DNA from: RGIG7179 sp051893555
GTDB lineage: Bacteria; Bacillota; Clostridia; Peptostreptococcales; Anaerovoracaceae
Length of the DNA stretch: 64,000 nt
Direction of reading: 5' to 3'
Assembly (NCBI GenBank): GCA_051893555.1
Contig: JBJFHL010000015.1
Location: 5,462 to 69,461 of the forward strand
Part shown: one piece after another, positions 49,651 to 57,812 of the stretch
Numbering within the stretch: the first letter of the stretch is position 1
Layout: each line of letters opens with the position of its first letter
Translations under genes and position numbers: made by a program
The notes under the pieces: model-generated
Database searches by the model: none
What the model saw: the letters and a program-made list of their open reading frames with translations, nothing else
What the model was told of the DNA's origin: nothing

Positions 49651-50670
49651 TTACATCTCCCTTCTATGTTTCTTCCTGTAAAGGACTGCTGCAATCACTG
49701 CTATGACGATTCCAGCTATGATAACACCTGCAAGCAGCAGGCCGTTAACCGATTTCTTAAGATCCTCCGTTGTGACACCTTCTGTCAGACCCAGCAGGCT
49801 GACTGTCTCAGGAAGATCTCCACGGATTGCGGTGCCATCCGCAGCGTATGCGTCATCTTCAATCCCCATGACCACGGAGATCCAGGTCAGACCATCTTTT
49901 TCCATGCAGCCGGTAAAGCAGTATCCTGCTGCCGGTGTCCATCCGGTCTTCACACCTTTTATATATCCAACGTAAGGATTTTCGTAAAGATCATTCGGTG
50001 CCAGGAGTGCATTGGTATTTTCATAGTCAAAGCCCTTCTCCCGCTTGTTGGACGGCGGAACCGTGCCTTCGGTTTTGCATACAATCTCACGGAACTTCTC
50101 GAATGATAAAGCGTATTCCGCAATCTTTGCCATATCACGAGGCGTTGTCATGTTATAAGAAGAAATTCCTGTCGGATCACGGAATTCTGTATTTTCACAG
50201 CCCAGTTCCTTTGCTTTGGCGGTCATCTGCTTCGCAAATTCCGACATGTCGCCTGCCAACTCAAAGGCAAAGGCGGTGGCTGCCTCATTGCCTGAAGCAA
50301 TCAGCATGTAGTTCATGCAGTCTTCATAGGAGATCACTTCACCGGCATAGAGGTGCCGCATTGGTTCCATGGAACTGCAATAATAATGACTCACTGCTCT
50401 TTCATCCACGGTCAGCTCCCCTTCCAGATCCGGATTCTGTTCCAGAACCAGAATCGCTGTCATGACCTTGGTCATGCTGGCCGGCGGCAGCTGGGTATCT
50501 GCATTTTTTTCATACAGCACTGTTCCGGTGGTCATTTCATACAGAATTGCCGCCTTTGCTTCCGGTGTCACATCTTCCTGCGTTTCTTCTGCGAAAGCAC
50601 CCGATGGAAGCAGGGTTGTGAAGAGCAACAGCATCATCACCGCTGCACAAATCTTTCTTTTCATGCTCAT
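49651..50670 (-). CDS. dacA: D-alanyl-D-alanine carboxypeptidase (PBP5/DacA-like, S11)
   Basis: The 339-residue protein has a signal peptide (cut near AFAEET), the S11 catalytic triad of motifs PASMTK (SxxK), ASGNEAA (SxN) and GVKTGWTPAAG (KTG), and a C-terminal helix with a basic end (about 310-339) in place of the usual amphipathic anchor. It trims the terminal D-Ala from wall pentapeptides outside the cell. AAAGGA supports the ATG at 50670. It lies 14 bases after the S12 gene and couples into oppB, so released D-Ala or trimmed peptides could be imported by the same operon's product. Confidence 0.93.
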   Translation of the reverse strand: MSMKRKICAAVMMLLLFTTLLPSGAFAEETQEDVTPEAKAAILYEMTTGTVLYEKNADTQLPPASMTKVMTAILVLEQNPDLEGELTVDERAVSHYYCSSMEPMRHLYAGEVISYEDCMNYMLIASGNEAATAFAFELAGDMSEFAKQMTAKAKELGCENTEFRDPTGISSYNMTTPRDMAKIAEYALSFEKFREIVCKTEGTVPPSNKREKGFDYENTNALLAPNDLYENPYVGYIKGVKTGWTPAAGYCFTGCMEKDGLTWISVVMGIEDDAYAADGTAIRGDLPETVSLLGLTEGVTTEDLKKSVNGLLLAGVIIAGIVIAVIAAVLYRKKHRREM

Positions 50671-50684
50671 TTTCACCGCGTCCT

Positions 50685-52103
50685 TTAGTCTACTCTCTGA
50701 TAAATCCGGCTTCCGCACTTCACGCCCCAGGCCTTTCCGTCCCGGATATAGAACCGGAAGGTACTGATGCGGCGCTCCGGCTTATCTGCCAGATATGCGG
50801 CAAATGCCGCTTCTTCACAGTATTTCAGGGTCACCTTGCTGTCCCCGTACTGGGCAACCAGCTGGCCGTCCTCTACAGAAACCACCGTATGTACCGGGAT
50901 GCCTTCCTTCGAAAGGAAGTCTCCGCAAAGCCCATCCTGCAAGCTGAAGGTCTTTCCGCACGGTTCTGCCCAGTTCTGGGTCGTCTCCAGCGGAAGCCCC
51001 GCAATGTAATTATAACATACCCACTGGAAATCTTCCATTCCAAGATCTCCCTGATTGCAGAGACACGCAACGGAATATCCGCCATCCATGAATCCGCCCT
51101 GGGTGGAAACGCCATGAAGACCGCCGGAATGCTCACAAATCATTCGGCCGGCGAACGCACGCTTCCAGAGTCCCATGGTATAGAACGGTTTTTTCCGCAG
51201 AGGAAATGCTTTTCCAACCATCAACTCTACGGCTTCTTCCGGAATAATCTGTTTTCCTTCCCATTTACCGCCGTTGCTGAGCATCTGGTAATATTTCGTA
51301 ATATCCTTTGAAGTGGATTTCACGCAGGCACATCCGCGGAATGGCGGAAGCACCGACCAGTTATCATCCCAGACCAGTTTCCCGGTTTCTTCATCGATTT
51401 CAAACAGGCTGGTAATATTGTCATCCCCCGCCAGAGCTCTGGCTTCACTGCAGTCCAGATCCAGAATGGTTCTGGTCATGCCCAGCGGCTTGAAGATCCG
51501 TTCCATGAGGAACTCTTCCAGCGTAATGCCGGCTGCCTGGTCTACAATATAGGACAGAAGTGCATAGCCTTCGTTAGAGTAGCTCATATACTCTCCAGGT
51601 GCACCCAGCGGCTTATAATTTCCTGCTGTGATGTAATCCACGATGTCCTCAATTTTATCCATCTGGTTTGGAGAAGTGCGGATCATTTCCCGGTACCAGT
51701 GGGTGTCTCTCTCTTTACTATTCATGGCGATGGACCATTCCAGCGGTTCCATCGGCGGAATGCCTGCCCGGTGCATGGCCAGCGTCCTGACGGTTACACA
51801 CTCATCGGCAGCACCCGGAATATGAAAGTCCGGGAAATATTTCACCACAGGATCCTCCAGGCTCATCTTCCCTTCCACATCCAGAATACAGCAGGCAAGC
51901 GCCGTCATGGACTTGCTCATGGATGCAATCCCGAACATAGTGTCGCCGTTGACTTCCTTCTTCTCTTCCATGTTTCTGTATCCGTATCCCTTTTCAAAGA
52001 GAATCCCCTCAGGTCCGCGAATGCAGATGGCTACGCCGGGATATTTTTTCTCCTCGAACATCTTGTCCAGATACAGTTCCAGCTTCTTCGTATCTCTCTC
52101 CAT
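50685..52103 (-). CDS. Serine hydrolase of the beta-lactamase/S12 family, cytosolic
   Basis: The 472-residue protein has the S12/class C fold: ASMSKSM (SxxK, residue about 60), YSNEGYALLSYIVDQAAGITLEEFLMERIFKPLGM (YxN and following segment) and HSGGLHG in place of the KTG region. No signal peptide is present, so it should act in the cytoplasm, unlike the neighbouring carboxypeptidase. A C-terminal lipocalin-like beta domain (about 390-472) resembles D-aminopeptidase (DmpB-type) and EstB-like enzymes. A D-aminopeptidase or DD-peptidase role on imported peptides is plausible. First full gene of the operon, 27 bases after a small leader ORF. Confidence 0.85.
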   Translation of the reverse strand: MERDTKKLELYLDKMFEEKKYPGVAICIRGPEGILFEKGYGYRNMEEKKEVNGDTMFGIASMSKSMTALACCILDVEGKMSLEDPVVKYFPDFHIPGAADECVTVRTLAMHRAGIPPMEPLEWSIAMNSKERDTHWYREMIRTSPNQMDKIEDIVDYITAGNYKPLGAPGEYMSYSNEGYALLSYIVDQAAGITLEEFLMERIFKPLGMTRTILDLDCSEARALAGDDNITSLFEIDEETGKLVWDDNWSVLPPFRGCACVKSTSKDITKYYQMLSNGGKWEGKQIIPEEAVELMVGKAFPLRKKPFYTMGLWKRAFAGRMICEHSGGLHGVSTQGGFMDGGYSVACLCNQGDLGMEDFQWVCYNYIAGLPLETTQNWAEPCGKTFSLQDGLCGDFLSKEGIPVHTVVSVEDGQLVAQYGDSKVTLKYCEEAAFAAYLADKPERRISTFRFYIRDGKAWGVKCGSRIYQRVD

Positions 52104-52130
52104 TTTCCTTCTCTTCTTTTCCTTTTATTT

Positions 52131-52160
52131 TCATGCAGGAAGGCGAATCGTCTTTTGCAT
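52131..52160 (-). CDS. Possible 9-residue leader peptide
   Basis: An ATG at 52160 with a strong site (AAGGAG, 7 bases upstream) opens MQKTIRLPA and stops at 52131. It lies between the candidate sigma-54 promoter and the S12 gene, 27 bases before that gene's start. It could be a leader peptide affecting downstream translation, or a chance frame. No attenuator stem is evident after it. Confidence 0.45.
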   Translation of the reverse strand: MQKTIRLPA

Positions 52161-52184
52161 AAATATCTCCTTACAGTTTTTTTA

Positions 52185-52203
52185 TTGCAAGAAACAAGCC
52201 AAC
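52185..52203 (-). promoter_or_regulatory. Candidate sigma-54 promoter of the S12-dacA-opp operon
   Basis: On the minus strand TTGGC (GG at -24) and TTGCA (GC at -12) are separated by exactly 7 bases (TGGC 52201-52198, TTGC 52190-52187), matching TGGCAC-N5-TTGCA except at two positions. Transcription would start about 52175, just before the leader ORF. A sigma-54 activator is encoded 1.3 kb away. Confidence 0.7.
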
Positions 52204-52298
52204 ATGAAAAAAATTGTTGAATATTGAAAAGAAAGGATTTTTGTAGATTTTGTGAAAATCAATAGGCTGCTTTTCAGGGCAAAACATCCTGTTTTAAC

Positions 52299-53315
52299 CT
52301 ATTGTCTCTTTTTCCTGCGCCATATAACCACACATGCTGCCATCACAACTGCTCCAATTACAATCAATGTAATCCAGACTTCCGTTTTCGGCTTTTTCAA
52401 ATCCTCTGCCGTAAGGCCTTCTGTCATATCGTATAAGGCCACCGTATCGACATACGCACCCTGCAGGTATCCCCCGTTTCCATCCGGAATGTCCTCTCCA
52501 CCGAAGACTGCCGAATACCAGACCAGGCCATCCTTTTCCATGCAGCCGGTATAGCAGTATCCGGACAGCGGAATCCACCCGTCCTTGATGCCCTTCATGT
52601 ATTGGACGTATGGATTATCACACCGTTCATCAGGAAATACCATTCCATTTACAGGTTCGTAGTCAAATCCTTTTTGCCGCTTATTGGAAGGGGGAACTGT
52701 GCCGCCGTCCTGCAGCACCAGTTCCCGGAATTTCTCGAACTGCATGGCATATTCCGCCATCTTTATCATATCCCTGGCAGAAGTATAATGCTTGTAGGAT
52801 GACAGGCCTGAAGGATCGGAAAAATGGGTGTTCTCACAGCCCAGTTCCTCTGCTTTGGCATTCATCATATCGGTGAATCCTTTCATGGAACCGCCGATTT
52901 CAAAGGCAAGGGCATTGGCCGCGTCGTTGGCGGACCGTACCAGCATAAAGCGCATGCAGTCTTCATAGGAGATGATCTCCCCGCCCAGAAGATGCTTCTG
53001 CGGGATCATGTAACTGCAGTAATAAGAGCTGACCGCATCATCCGATACGGTGAATTGTCCCTCCAGCTGCGGGTTCTGTTCCAGCACTAGTATGGCGGTC
53101 ATGATCTTCGTCATGCTGGCAGGCAATAACTGCTCATCCGCATTTTTTTCATACAGCACGGTACCTGTCGTCGCTTCATACAGGATTGCGGCCGTCGTAT
53201 TGGGTGTCGGGTCCTCCTGCTGGCTTTCTGCCATGGCGCTTCCCGGCAGAAGCAGGGTGATCAGGATCAGCAGAAATACAGCGATATATTTTCTGGTTCT
53301 TTTTTTCTTATTCAT
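52299..53315 (-). CDS. DacA-like S11 carboxypeptidase paralogue with KDG in place of KTG
   Basis: The 338-residue protein is a close paralogue of the one at 49651-50670, with signal peptide, PASMTK (SxxK), RSANDAAN (SxN) and a C-terminal helix with basic end. The third motif is GIKDGWIPLSG, so the KTG Thr is Asp. That Thr/Ser binds substrate carboxylate, so the enzyme may have altered specificity, reduced activity or a binding role. It has its own sigma-70-type promoter (53359-53387) and lies upstream of the sigma-54 promoter of the main operon. Confidence 0.9.
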   Translation of the reverse strand: MNKKKRTRKYIAVFLLILITLLLPGSAMAESQQEDPTPNTTAAILYEATTGTVLYEKNADEQLLPASMTKIMTAILVLEQNPQLEGQFTVSDDAVSSYYCSYMIPQKHLLGGEIISYEDCMRFMLVRSANDAANALAFEIGGSMKGFTDMMNAKAEELGCENTHFSDPSGLSSYKHYTSARDMIKMAEYAMQFEKFRELVLQDGGTVPPSNKRQKGFDYEPVNGMVFPDERCDNPYVQYMKGIKDGWIPLSGYCYTGCMEKDGLVWYSAVFGGEDIPDGNGGYLQGAYVDTVALYDMTEGLTAEDLKKPKTEVWITLIVIGAVVMAACVVIWRRKKRQ

Positions 53316-53358
53316 GATTTACCTCATAAAATTTAGCATTTGGGAATTTATATTCGAT

Positions 53359-53387
53359 ATTATAGCACTGTACTTTCTGTTCGTCCA
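53359..53387 (-). promoter_or_regulatory. Promoter of the KDG carboxypeptidase paralogue
   Basis: Minus-strand TGGACG (53387-53382), 17-base spacer, TATAAT (53364-53359), about 45 bases before the start codon. Confidence 0.65.
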
Positions 53388-53396
53388 TTTTAATTT

Positions 53397-53476
53397 GATG
53401 TTTTTCTCTGTATTTTGATGTTTTTCGCCTTTAAATAGGATGTTTTTCAGGTATTTATCTTGTTTTATCTTGTTTT
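53397..53476 (+). repeat. Direct repeats between divergent carboxypeptidase and sigma-54 activator genes
   Basis: GATGTTTTTC occurs three times (53397-53406, 53417-53426, 53439-53448), 20 and 22 bp apart, about two helical turns each. Next come two tandem copies of ATCTTGTTTT (53457-53476). They may be binding sites for the activator encoded at 53530 or for another regulator. Confidence 0.65.
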
Positions 53477-53497
53477 CAGCTGCTCTTGTGGTATACT
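53470..53497 (+). promoter_or_regulatory. Promoter of the sigma-54 activator gene
   Basis: TTGTTT (53470-53475), 16-base spacer, TATACT (53492-53497), about 33 bases before the start codon; the -35 lies inside the second ATCTTGTTTT repeat. Confidence 0.55.
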
Positions 53498-53529
53498 GTC
53501 TGTATAAAAACGAATCGGGAGGATACATC

Positions 53530-55512
53530 ATGAAACATGTAGGCATCGTTTTCGCCAACACGGAAAACGCGGACGCCATGGACTATCTGAAAAAATCACT
53601 GGAAAATATTTTCGAGGAATATGTACAGTTCACGCTGTATTATACGGAGCTTTTTCAGGAAGATACAGTCCTCCATGAGGATGCGTATTTAATGGAACAC
53701 GAAGTACCATTTGAATATCTGCGGCATCATGTCAGTGATTATACGGCAATCTTTGCGCTGGAACGCAGTTTTCCGAAAGGAAGTCTGGAACAGATCCTCG
53801 CTATTCCGGAAAATACCAATGTGCTCGTCGTCAACGACGGAACCAATTCCTCGAAAGAACTGGTTTCCACCCTTTCCTATCTGAATGTGGGTCACATCAA
53901 TATGACGCCCCTTGACTATCCGCTGCGGAATACCCATGCGTATGATGATTTCTCCGTTGCGATTACCACCGGCGCACCGCAGTACGTGCCGAAACATATT
54001 AAAAATGTCATTGATGTAGGCATTCGTCAGATCAGTTTCAGCACAGTCTATACACTGATGCGTTTCCTGGATCTGGACGTCAATGTGATCAACCGAAACC
54101 TGTTCCGTCATATCAAGACACTGGTCGAACCGGATACCTCCTATCATGACAACTATATCTTCAGCTACCTGAAAGGAGAAATGCTGGATCACATCGCCAA
54201 TTCCGGTCCTTACGCCATGCTGCTGGTGGACAGCCGCTGCCGTCCCGTTTATGCCAATAAAAAAGCACTCTCTCTGCTCCACGCCGCAGAAACCCGTTAC
54301 ATCAATATTCTGGATTTTGTTCCGAAAGAGCTGCTGAAAGAAAGTGAGACAACGTCGGCCATTGTCAGTGTAAACGGAATCAATTATCACTGTGACAAAT
54401 ATAACTTCTCCATCATGGATGAAACCATTGGCTATTTCATCCTGTTTCAGGATGAAAATGAGCTGGAGCTCTACAGCCGTCAGAATGTGCAGAAGGGCTA
54501 TGTGGCGCGGCACCAGTTCCGGGACATCATCCATCAATCTCAGGTCATGGATGACCTCATTTCAAAGATTTCAAAAATTGCTCCTACAGACTTTACCGTT
54601 CTTCTCAGCGGCGAGAGCGGTACCGGGAAGGAACTGATGGCACAGTCCATTCATAACGGTTCCTTCCGGAATAAAGAACCGTTTGTTGCAATCAACTGTG
54701 CCGCTCTCCCGGAAAATCTTCTGGAAAGTGAACTTTTCGGATATGAGCCCGGCGCATTCACCGGTGCCCGCGAAAAGGGGAAAGTTGGCCTTTTCGAGCA
54801 GGCAAACCACGGCACGATCTTCCTCGATGAGATCGGTGACATTTCTCCGAAGCTGCAAAGTCAGCTGCTGCGTGTCATTCAGGAAAAGCAGATTATGCGC
54901 CTGGGCGGTGACCGGCTGATGGATATTGATGTACGGCTGATCACCGCAACCAACAAGGATCTGGCCGAAGCGGTCCGGAAAGGTGAATTCCGTCAGGACC
55001 TGTTCTTCCGTCTGAACGTCCTTGCGTTTCATCTCCCTCCGCTTCGAAATCGAAGAGAAGACATCCCCCTGCTTCTGGAGCATTTCATGGGACCTTCTTA
55101 TCGTTCTCTGTCCAATGAGGAACGGCGTGTTCTGCTGTCCTATGACTGGCCGGGAAATATCAGAGAAATCGAAAATGTGACGGCCTATTATGACGCCCTG
55201 AGCTCTCTGCCGGATTATATCTATCAGAATTCTTATGCGATGCCTTCTGCACGGCCTGCAAAAGCAGCTGCATCGGATCACCTTGAAAAAACGCTGCTGA
55301 AACTGATTGAAGCCAATACCTCTCTCTCTCACGGCATCGGACGAACGGCCATGCTTCATTTTCTGCAGGAAAATGAACTGGATGTCAGTGACAGTCGTCT
55401 TCGCAAAATTTTATCCGATCTGGAACAGCGAGGTCTTCTGGAAATCGGAAAGGGCCGCGGCGGTACCATGATCACCGATGAGGGCAGGAATTATCTGCAG
55501 CGTCTTCTCTGA
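53530..55512 (+). CDS. Sigma-54-dependent transcriptional activator with winged-helix C-terminus
   Basis: The 660-residue regulator has an N-terminal sensor region (1-200; resembles periplasmic-binding/PrpR-type folds), a PAS domain (about 222-312) and an AAA+ domain: Walker A GESGTGKE (361-368), GAFTGA loop for sigma-54 contact (408-413), Walker B GTIFLDEIGD (428-437) and arginine-finger RQDLFFRL (488-495). The C-terminus (about 585-660) is a winged-helix-like segment (SDSRLRKILSDLEQRGLLEIGKGRGG) instead of the usual Fis helix-turn-helix. It most likely activates the sigma-54 promoter at 52185-52203. AGGAGG precedes the ATG at 53530; it is transcribed away from the operon. Confidence 0.9.
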   Translation: MKHVGIVFANTENADAMDYLKKSLENIFEEYVQFTLYYTELFQEDTVLHEDAYLMEHEVPFEYLRHHVSDYTAIFALERSFPKGSLEQILAIPENTNVLVVNDGTNSSKELVSTLSYLNVGHINMTPLDYPLRNTHAYDDFSVAITTGAPQYVPKHIKNVIDVGIRQISFSTVYTLMRFLDLDVNVINRNLFRHIKTLVEPDTSYHDNYIFSYLKGEMLDHIANSGPYAMLLVDSRCRPVYANKKALSLLHAAETRYINILDFVPKELLKESETTSAIVSVNGINYHCDKYNFSIMDETIGYFILFQDENELELYSRQNVQKGYVARHQFRDIIHQSQVMDDLISKISKIAPTDFTVLLSGESGTGKELMAQSIHNGSFRNKEPFVAINCAALPENLLESELFGYEPGAFTGAREKGKVGLFEQANHGTIFLDEIGDISPKLQSQLLRVIQEKQIMRLGGDRLMDIDVRLITATNKDLAEAVRKGEFRQDLFFRLNVLAFHLPPLRNRREDIPLLLEHFMGPSYRSLSNEERRVLLSYDWPGNIREIENVTAYYDALSSLPDYIYQNSYAMPSARPAKAAASDHLEKTLLKLIEANTSLSHGIGRTAMLHFLQENELDVSDSRLRKILSDLEQRGLLEIGKGRGGTMITDEGRNYLQRLL

Positions 55513-55522
55513 ATTCTCTATT

Positions 55523-55585
55523 GAAATAAACGAACCCCCCTGGGTTGGCTGCAATACACAGTCAGCACAGGGGGGTGTTTATTTC
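55523..55585. terminator. Bidirectional terminator between the activator and rnfB
   Basis: Outer arms GAAATAAAC (55523-55531) and GTTTATTTC (55577-55585) and inner arms CCCCCCTG (55535-55542) and CAGGGGGG (55568-55575) make a long stem with T-rich flanks on both strands. It stands between the convergent stops at 55512 and 55604. Confidence 0.88.
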
Positions 55586-55603
55586 AGTTAGAAAGGTTGT
55601 CTC

Positions 55604-56521
55604 TTATTCTGCTTTTGGCGCTTCCGCTTCTGCTGCTGGCGCAGGAGCTTCAGCCTTCGGTGCTTCCGCTGCCGGTGCAGGTGCTTTCGGAGCTGCAGGT
55701 GCGGCAGGAGCAGCCGGCTTTCTCTTTGCTCGCATGTTGAGGATTGCACCAGTCGGGCATTCCTTGGCACAGAGTCCGCAGTTCTTGCACTTTTCCGGAT
55801 CGATCATGGCCAGATTATCTGTCACCGTTACAGCCTCAAACTTGCAGGCCTTTTCGCACTTCTTACAGCCGATGCAACCGTTTGCACAGTTCTTTCTCGT
55901 AACCGCTCCCTTATCCTTGGAATTACACTGTACCACCACTTTATTCTTGGCAGGTGCAATGCGAATCACGTGGTTCGGGCACTGATTTGCACAGATGCCG
56001 CAGCCTACACAGAGTTCACGGTTTACGACAGCCACGCCGTTGCATACCTGAATTGCACCATAAGGGCAGGCAGCAGCACAGTCGCCCAGACCCATACATC
56101 CGTAACGGCAGGCAGAGAGACCGCCGAAAAGCTGCTTGGCAGCTGCACAGGTTGACAGACCCTGATATTCCATCAGTGTCTTGGCAGCTTCCGCATTTCC
56201 GTTACACATTACCACAGCAACCTGCGGTTCTGCAGAACCGGCTTCCACACCCAGAATCTCTGCCAGCTTGGCAGCACAGTCTGCACCGCCAACCGGACAT
56301 TTCGCAGTACCGATGGAAGGATCCGCTGCCAGTGCGCCTGCATAGTCGTCGCAGCCGGCAAATCCGCAGGCACCGCAGTTTGCGCCCGGAAGTTCCGCTC
56401 TCAGATTTGTTACAGTCTCATCTACAGGAACGTAGAATATTTTGGAAGCAATTGTCAGAATAACAGCAAATACAAAACCAATTGCTGCAACCAGTACGAC
56501 TGGTATTAAAATGTCCATCAT
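55604..56521 (-). CDS. rnfB: Rnf complex subunit RnfB (iron-sulfur protein)
   Basis: The 305-residue protein has an N-terminal helix, the RnfB motif NCGACGFAGCDDYAGAL with CPVGG (4Fe-4S), then ferredoxin clusters CRYGCMGLGDCAAACP, CVGCGICANQCP, CIGCKKCEKAC and CKNCGLCAKECP. It accepts electrons from ferredoxin. The last 40 or so residues are an Ala/Pro/Glu/Lys-rich tail (KPAAPAAPAAPKAPAP and similar), unusual for the subunit. Last gene of the Rnf operon. Confidence 0.96.
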   Translation of the reverse strand: MMDILIPVVLVAAIGFVFAVILTIASKIFYVPVDETVTNLRAELPGANCGACGFAGCDDYAGALAADPSIGTAKCPVGGADCAAKLAEILGVEAGSAEPQVAVVMCNGNAEAAKTLMEYQGLSTCAAAKQLFGGLSACRYGCMGLGDCAAACPYGAIQVCNGVAVVNRELCVGCGICANQCPNHVIRIAPAKNKVVVQCNSKDKGAVTRKNCANGCIGCKKCEKACKFEAVTVTDNLAMIDPEKCKNCGLCAKECPTGAILNMRAKRKPAAPAAPAAPKAPAPAAEAPKAEAPAPAAEAEAPKAE

Positions 56522-56541
56522 TTCTCATCGCCTCCTTCTAC

Positions 56542-57114
56542 TTATACCAAGCCGCCGAATCCCATGAATGCCAGGGACAGCAGAGCAGCAGTAACTAATA
56601 CGATCGGAGAACCCTGGAATGCCTTTGGAACGGCAGGATTATCGTCAATTTTCTTCCGCATGCCGGAGAAAATTACCATAGCCAGCAGGAAGCCGACACC
56701 AGCGCCAAAGGAGTTTACCAGAGCCTGAATATAGTTGTAGCCTTCATCAATGTTGGTGATACATACACCCAGTACAGCGCAGTTGGTGGTAATCAGCGGA
56801 AGGAATACGCCCAGTGCTTTATGCAGGGACGGAATAAACTTCTTCAGCGCCATTTCCACGAACTGAACCAGAGCAGCAATGACCAGGATAAACACGATGG
56901 TCTGCAGATATCCGATGCCAAAGCTGTCAAGAAGCAGCTGAACCGGCCAGGTTACAGCCGTCGCCAGCACCATGACGAAAATAACGGCAATACCCATACC
57001 TACTGCAGAATCCAGCTTCTTGGATACACCAAGGAACGGGCAGATGCCCAGGAACTGAGCCAGCACATAGTTGTTTACCAGAATCATTCCAAGTATGATA
57101 GAAAAGTAACTCAT
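56542..57114 (-). CDS. rnfA: Rnf complex subunit RnfA
   Basis: The 190-residue membrane protein has six helices and the RnfA/NqrE segments VNNYVLAQFLGICPFLGVSKK and TNCAVLGVCITN, whose Cys pair forms part of the intramembrane [2Fe-2S] site shared with RnfE. Its ATG overlaps the rnfE stop by one base (TAATG). Confidence 0.96.
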   Translation of the reverse strand: MSYFSIILGMILVNNYVLAQFLGICPFLGVSKKLDSAVGMGIAVIFVMVLATAVTWPVQLLLDSFGIGYLQTIVFILVIAALVQFVEMALKKFIPSLHKALGVFLPLITTNCAVLGVCITNIDEGYNYIQALVNSFGAGVGFLLAMVIFSGMRKKIDDNPAVPKAFQGSPIVLVTAALLSLAFMGFGGLV

Positions 57115-57812
57115 TATGCTTCAACTCCTTTCTCCAGTTCTGCAAGACATTTTTCCTGCTGACAGATGGAAGCCATCGCGCAGCCCTGACAGCCAAAGCT
57201 TCCCTTCACGCCTTTTCCTTTGGTGAAGAAGTTGATGGCTGCGATCGCACATGCATAGATGAAGAATCCACCCGGAGCCAGTGCGATGATCATCATCGGA
57301 TGTTCGCTCATCCAAGGAAGTGCAAATCCGAAGATTGTGCCTGCACCAATCAGTTCTCTGACAGCACCCATTACGGTCAGGGACAGGGTAAAACCGATAC
57401 CCATACCGATACCATCCAGGGCGGAATCTACCACACCATTCTTGGAAGCGAACATTTCCGCTCTTCCCAGAATGATACAGTTTACTACGATCAGCGGGAT
57501 GAACAGACCCAGTGAATCGTACAGGGAAGGCACAAATGCCTGCAGTACGAACTGAACGACAGTTACGAAACCTGCAATCACGACGATATAGCACGGAATT
57601 CTTACTTTATCCGGAATGATCTTCGCCAGCAGGGAAATTACGATATTGGAGCAGATCAGTACTGCCATGGCGGAGACACCCATACCTGCACCGTTCAGTG
57701 CGGAGCTGGTGGTTGCCAGCGTCGGGCAGGTACCCAGAAGCAGCACCAGGTTCGGATTTTCCTTGATGATGCCCTTCGTCAGGATGGCTAATTTACTTAC
57801 TTTCTTTTCCAT
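57114..57812 (-). CDS. rnfE: Rnf complex subunit RnfE
   Basis: The 232-residue membrane protein mirrors RnfA (NqrD family): NPNLVLLLGTCPTLATTSSALNG and VNCIILGRAEMFA, with six helices. A Cys-rich tail (FGCQGCAMASICQQEKC) follows the last helix and is an addition typical of some clostridial RnfE. It overlaps rnfA and rnfG by single bases. Confidence 0.95.
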   Translation of the reverse strand: MEKKVSKLAILTKGIIKENPNLVLLLGTCPTLATTSSALNGAGMGVSAMAVLICSNIVISLLAKIIPDKVRIPCYIVVIAGFVTVVQFVLQAFVPSLYDSLGLFIPLIVVNCIILGRAEMFASKNGVVDSALDGIGMGIGFTLSLTVMGAVRELIGAGTIFGFALPWMSEHPMMIIALAPGGFFIYACAIAAINFFTKGKGVKGSFGCQGCAMASICQQEKCLAELEKGVEA

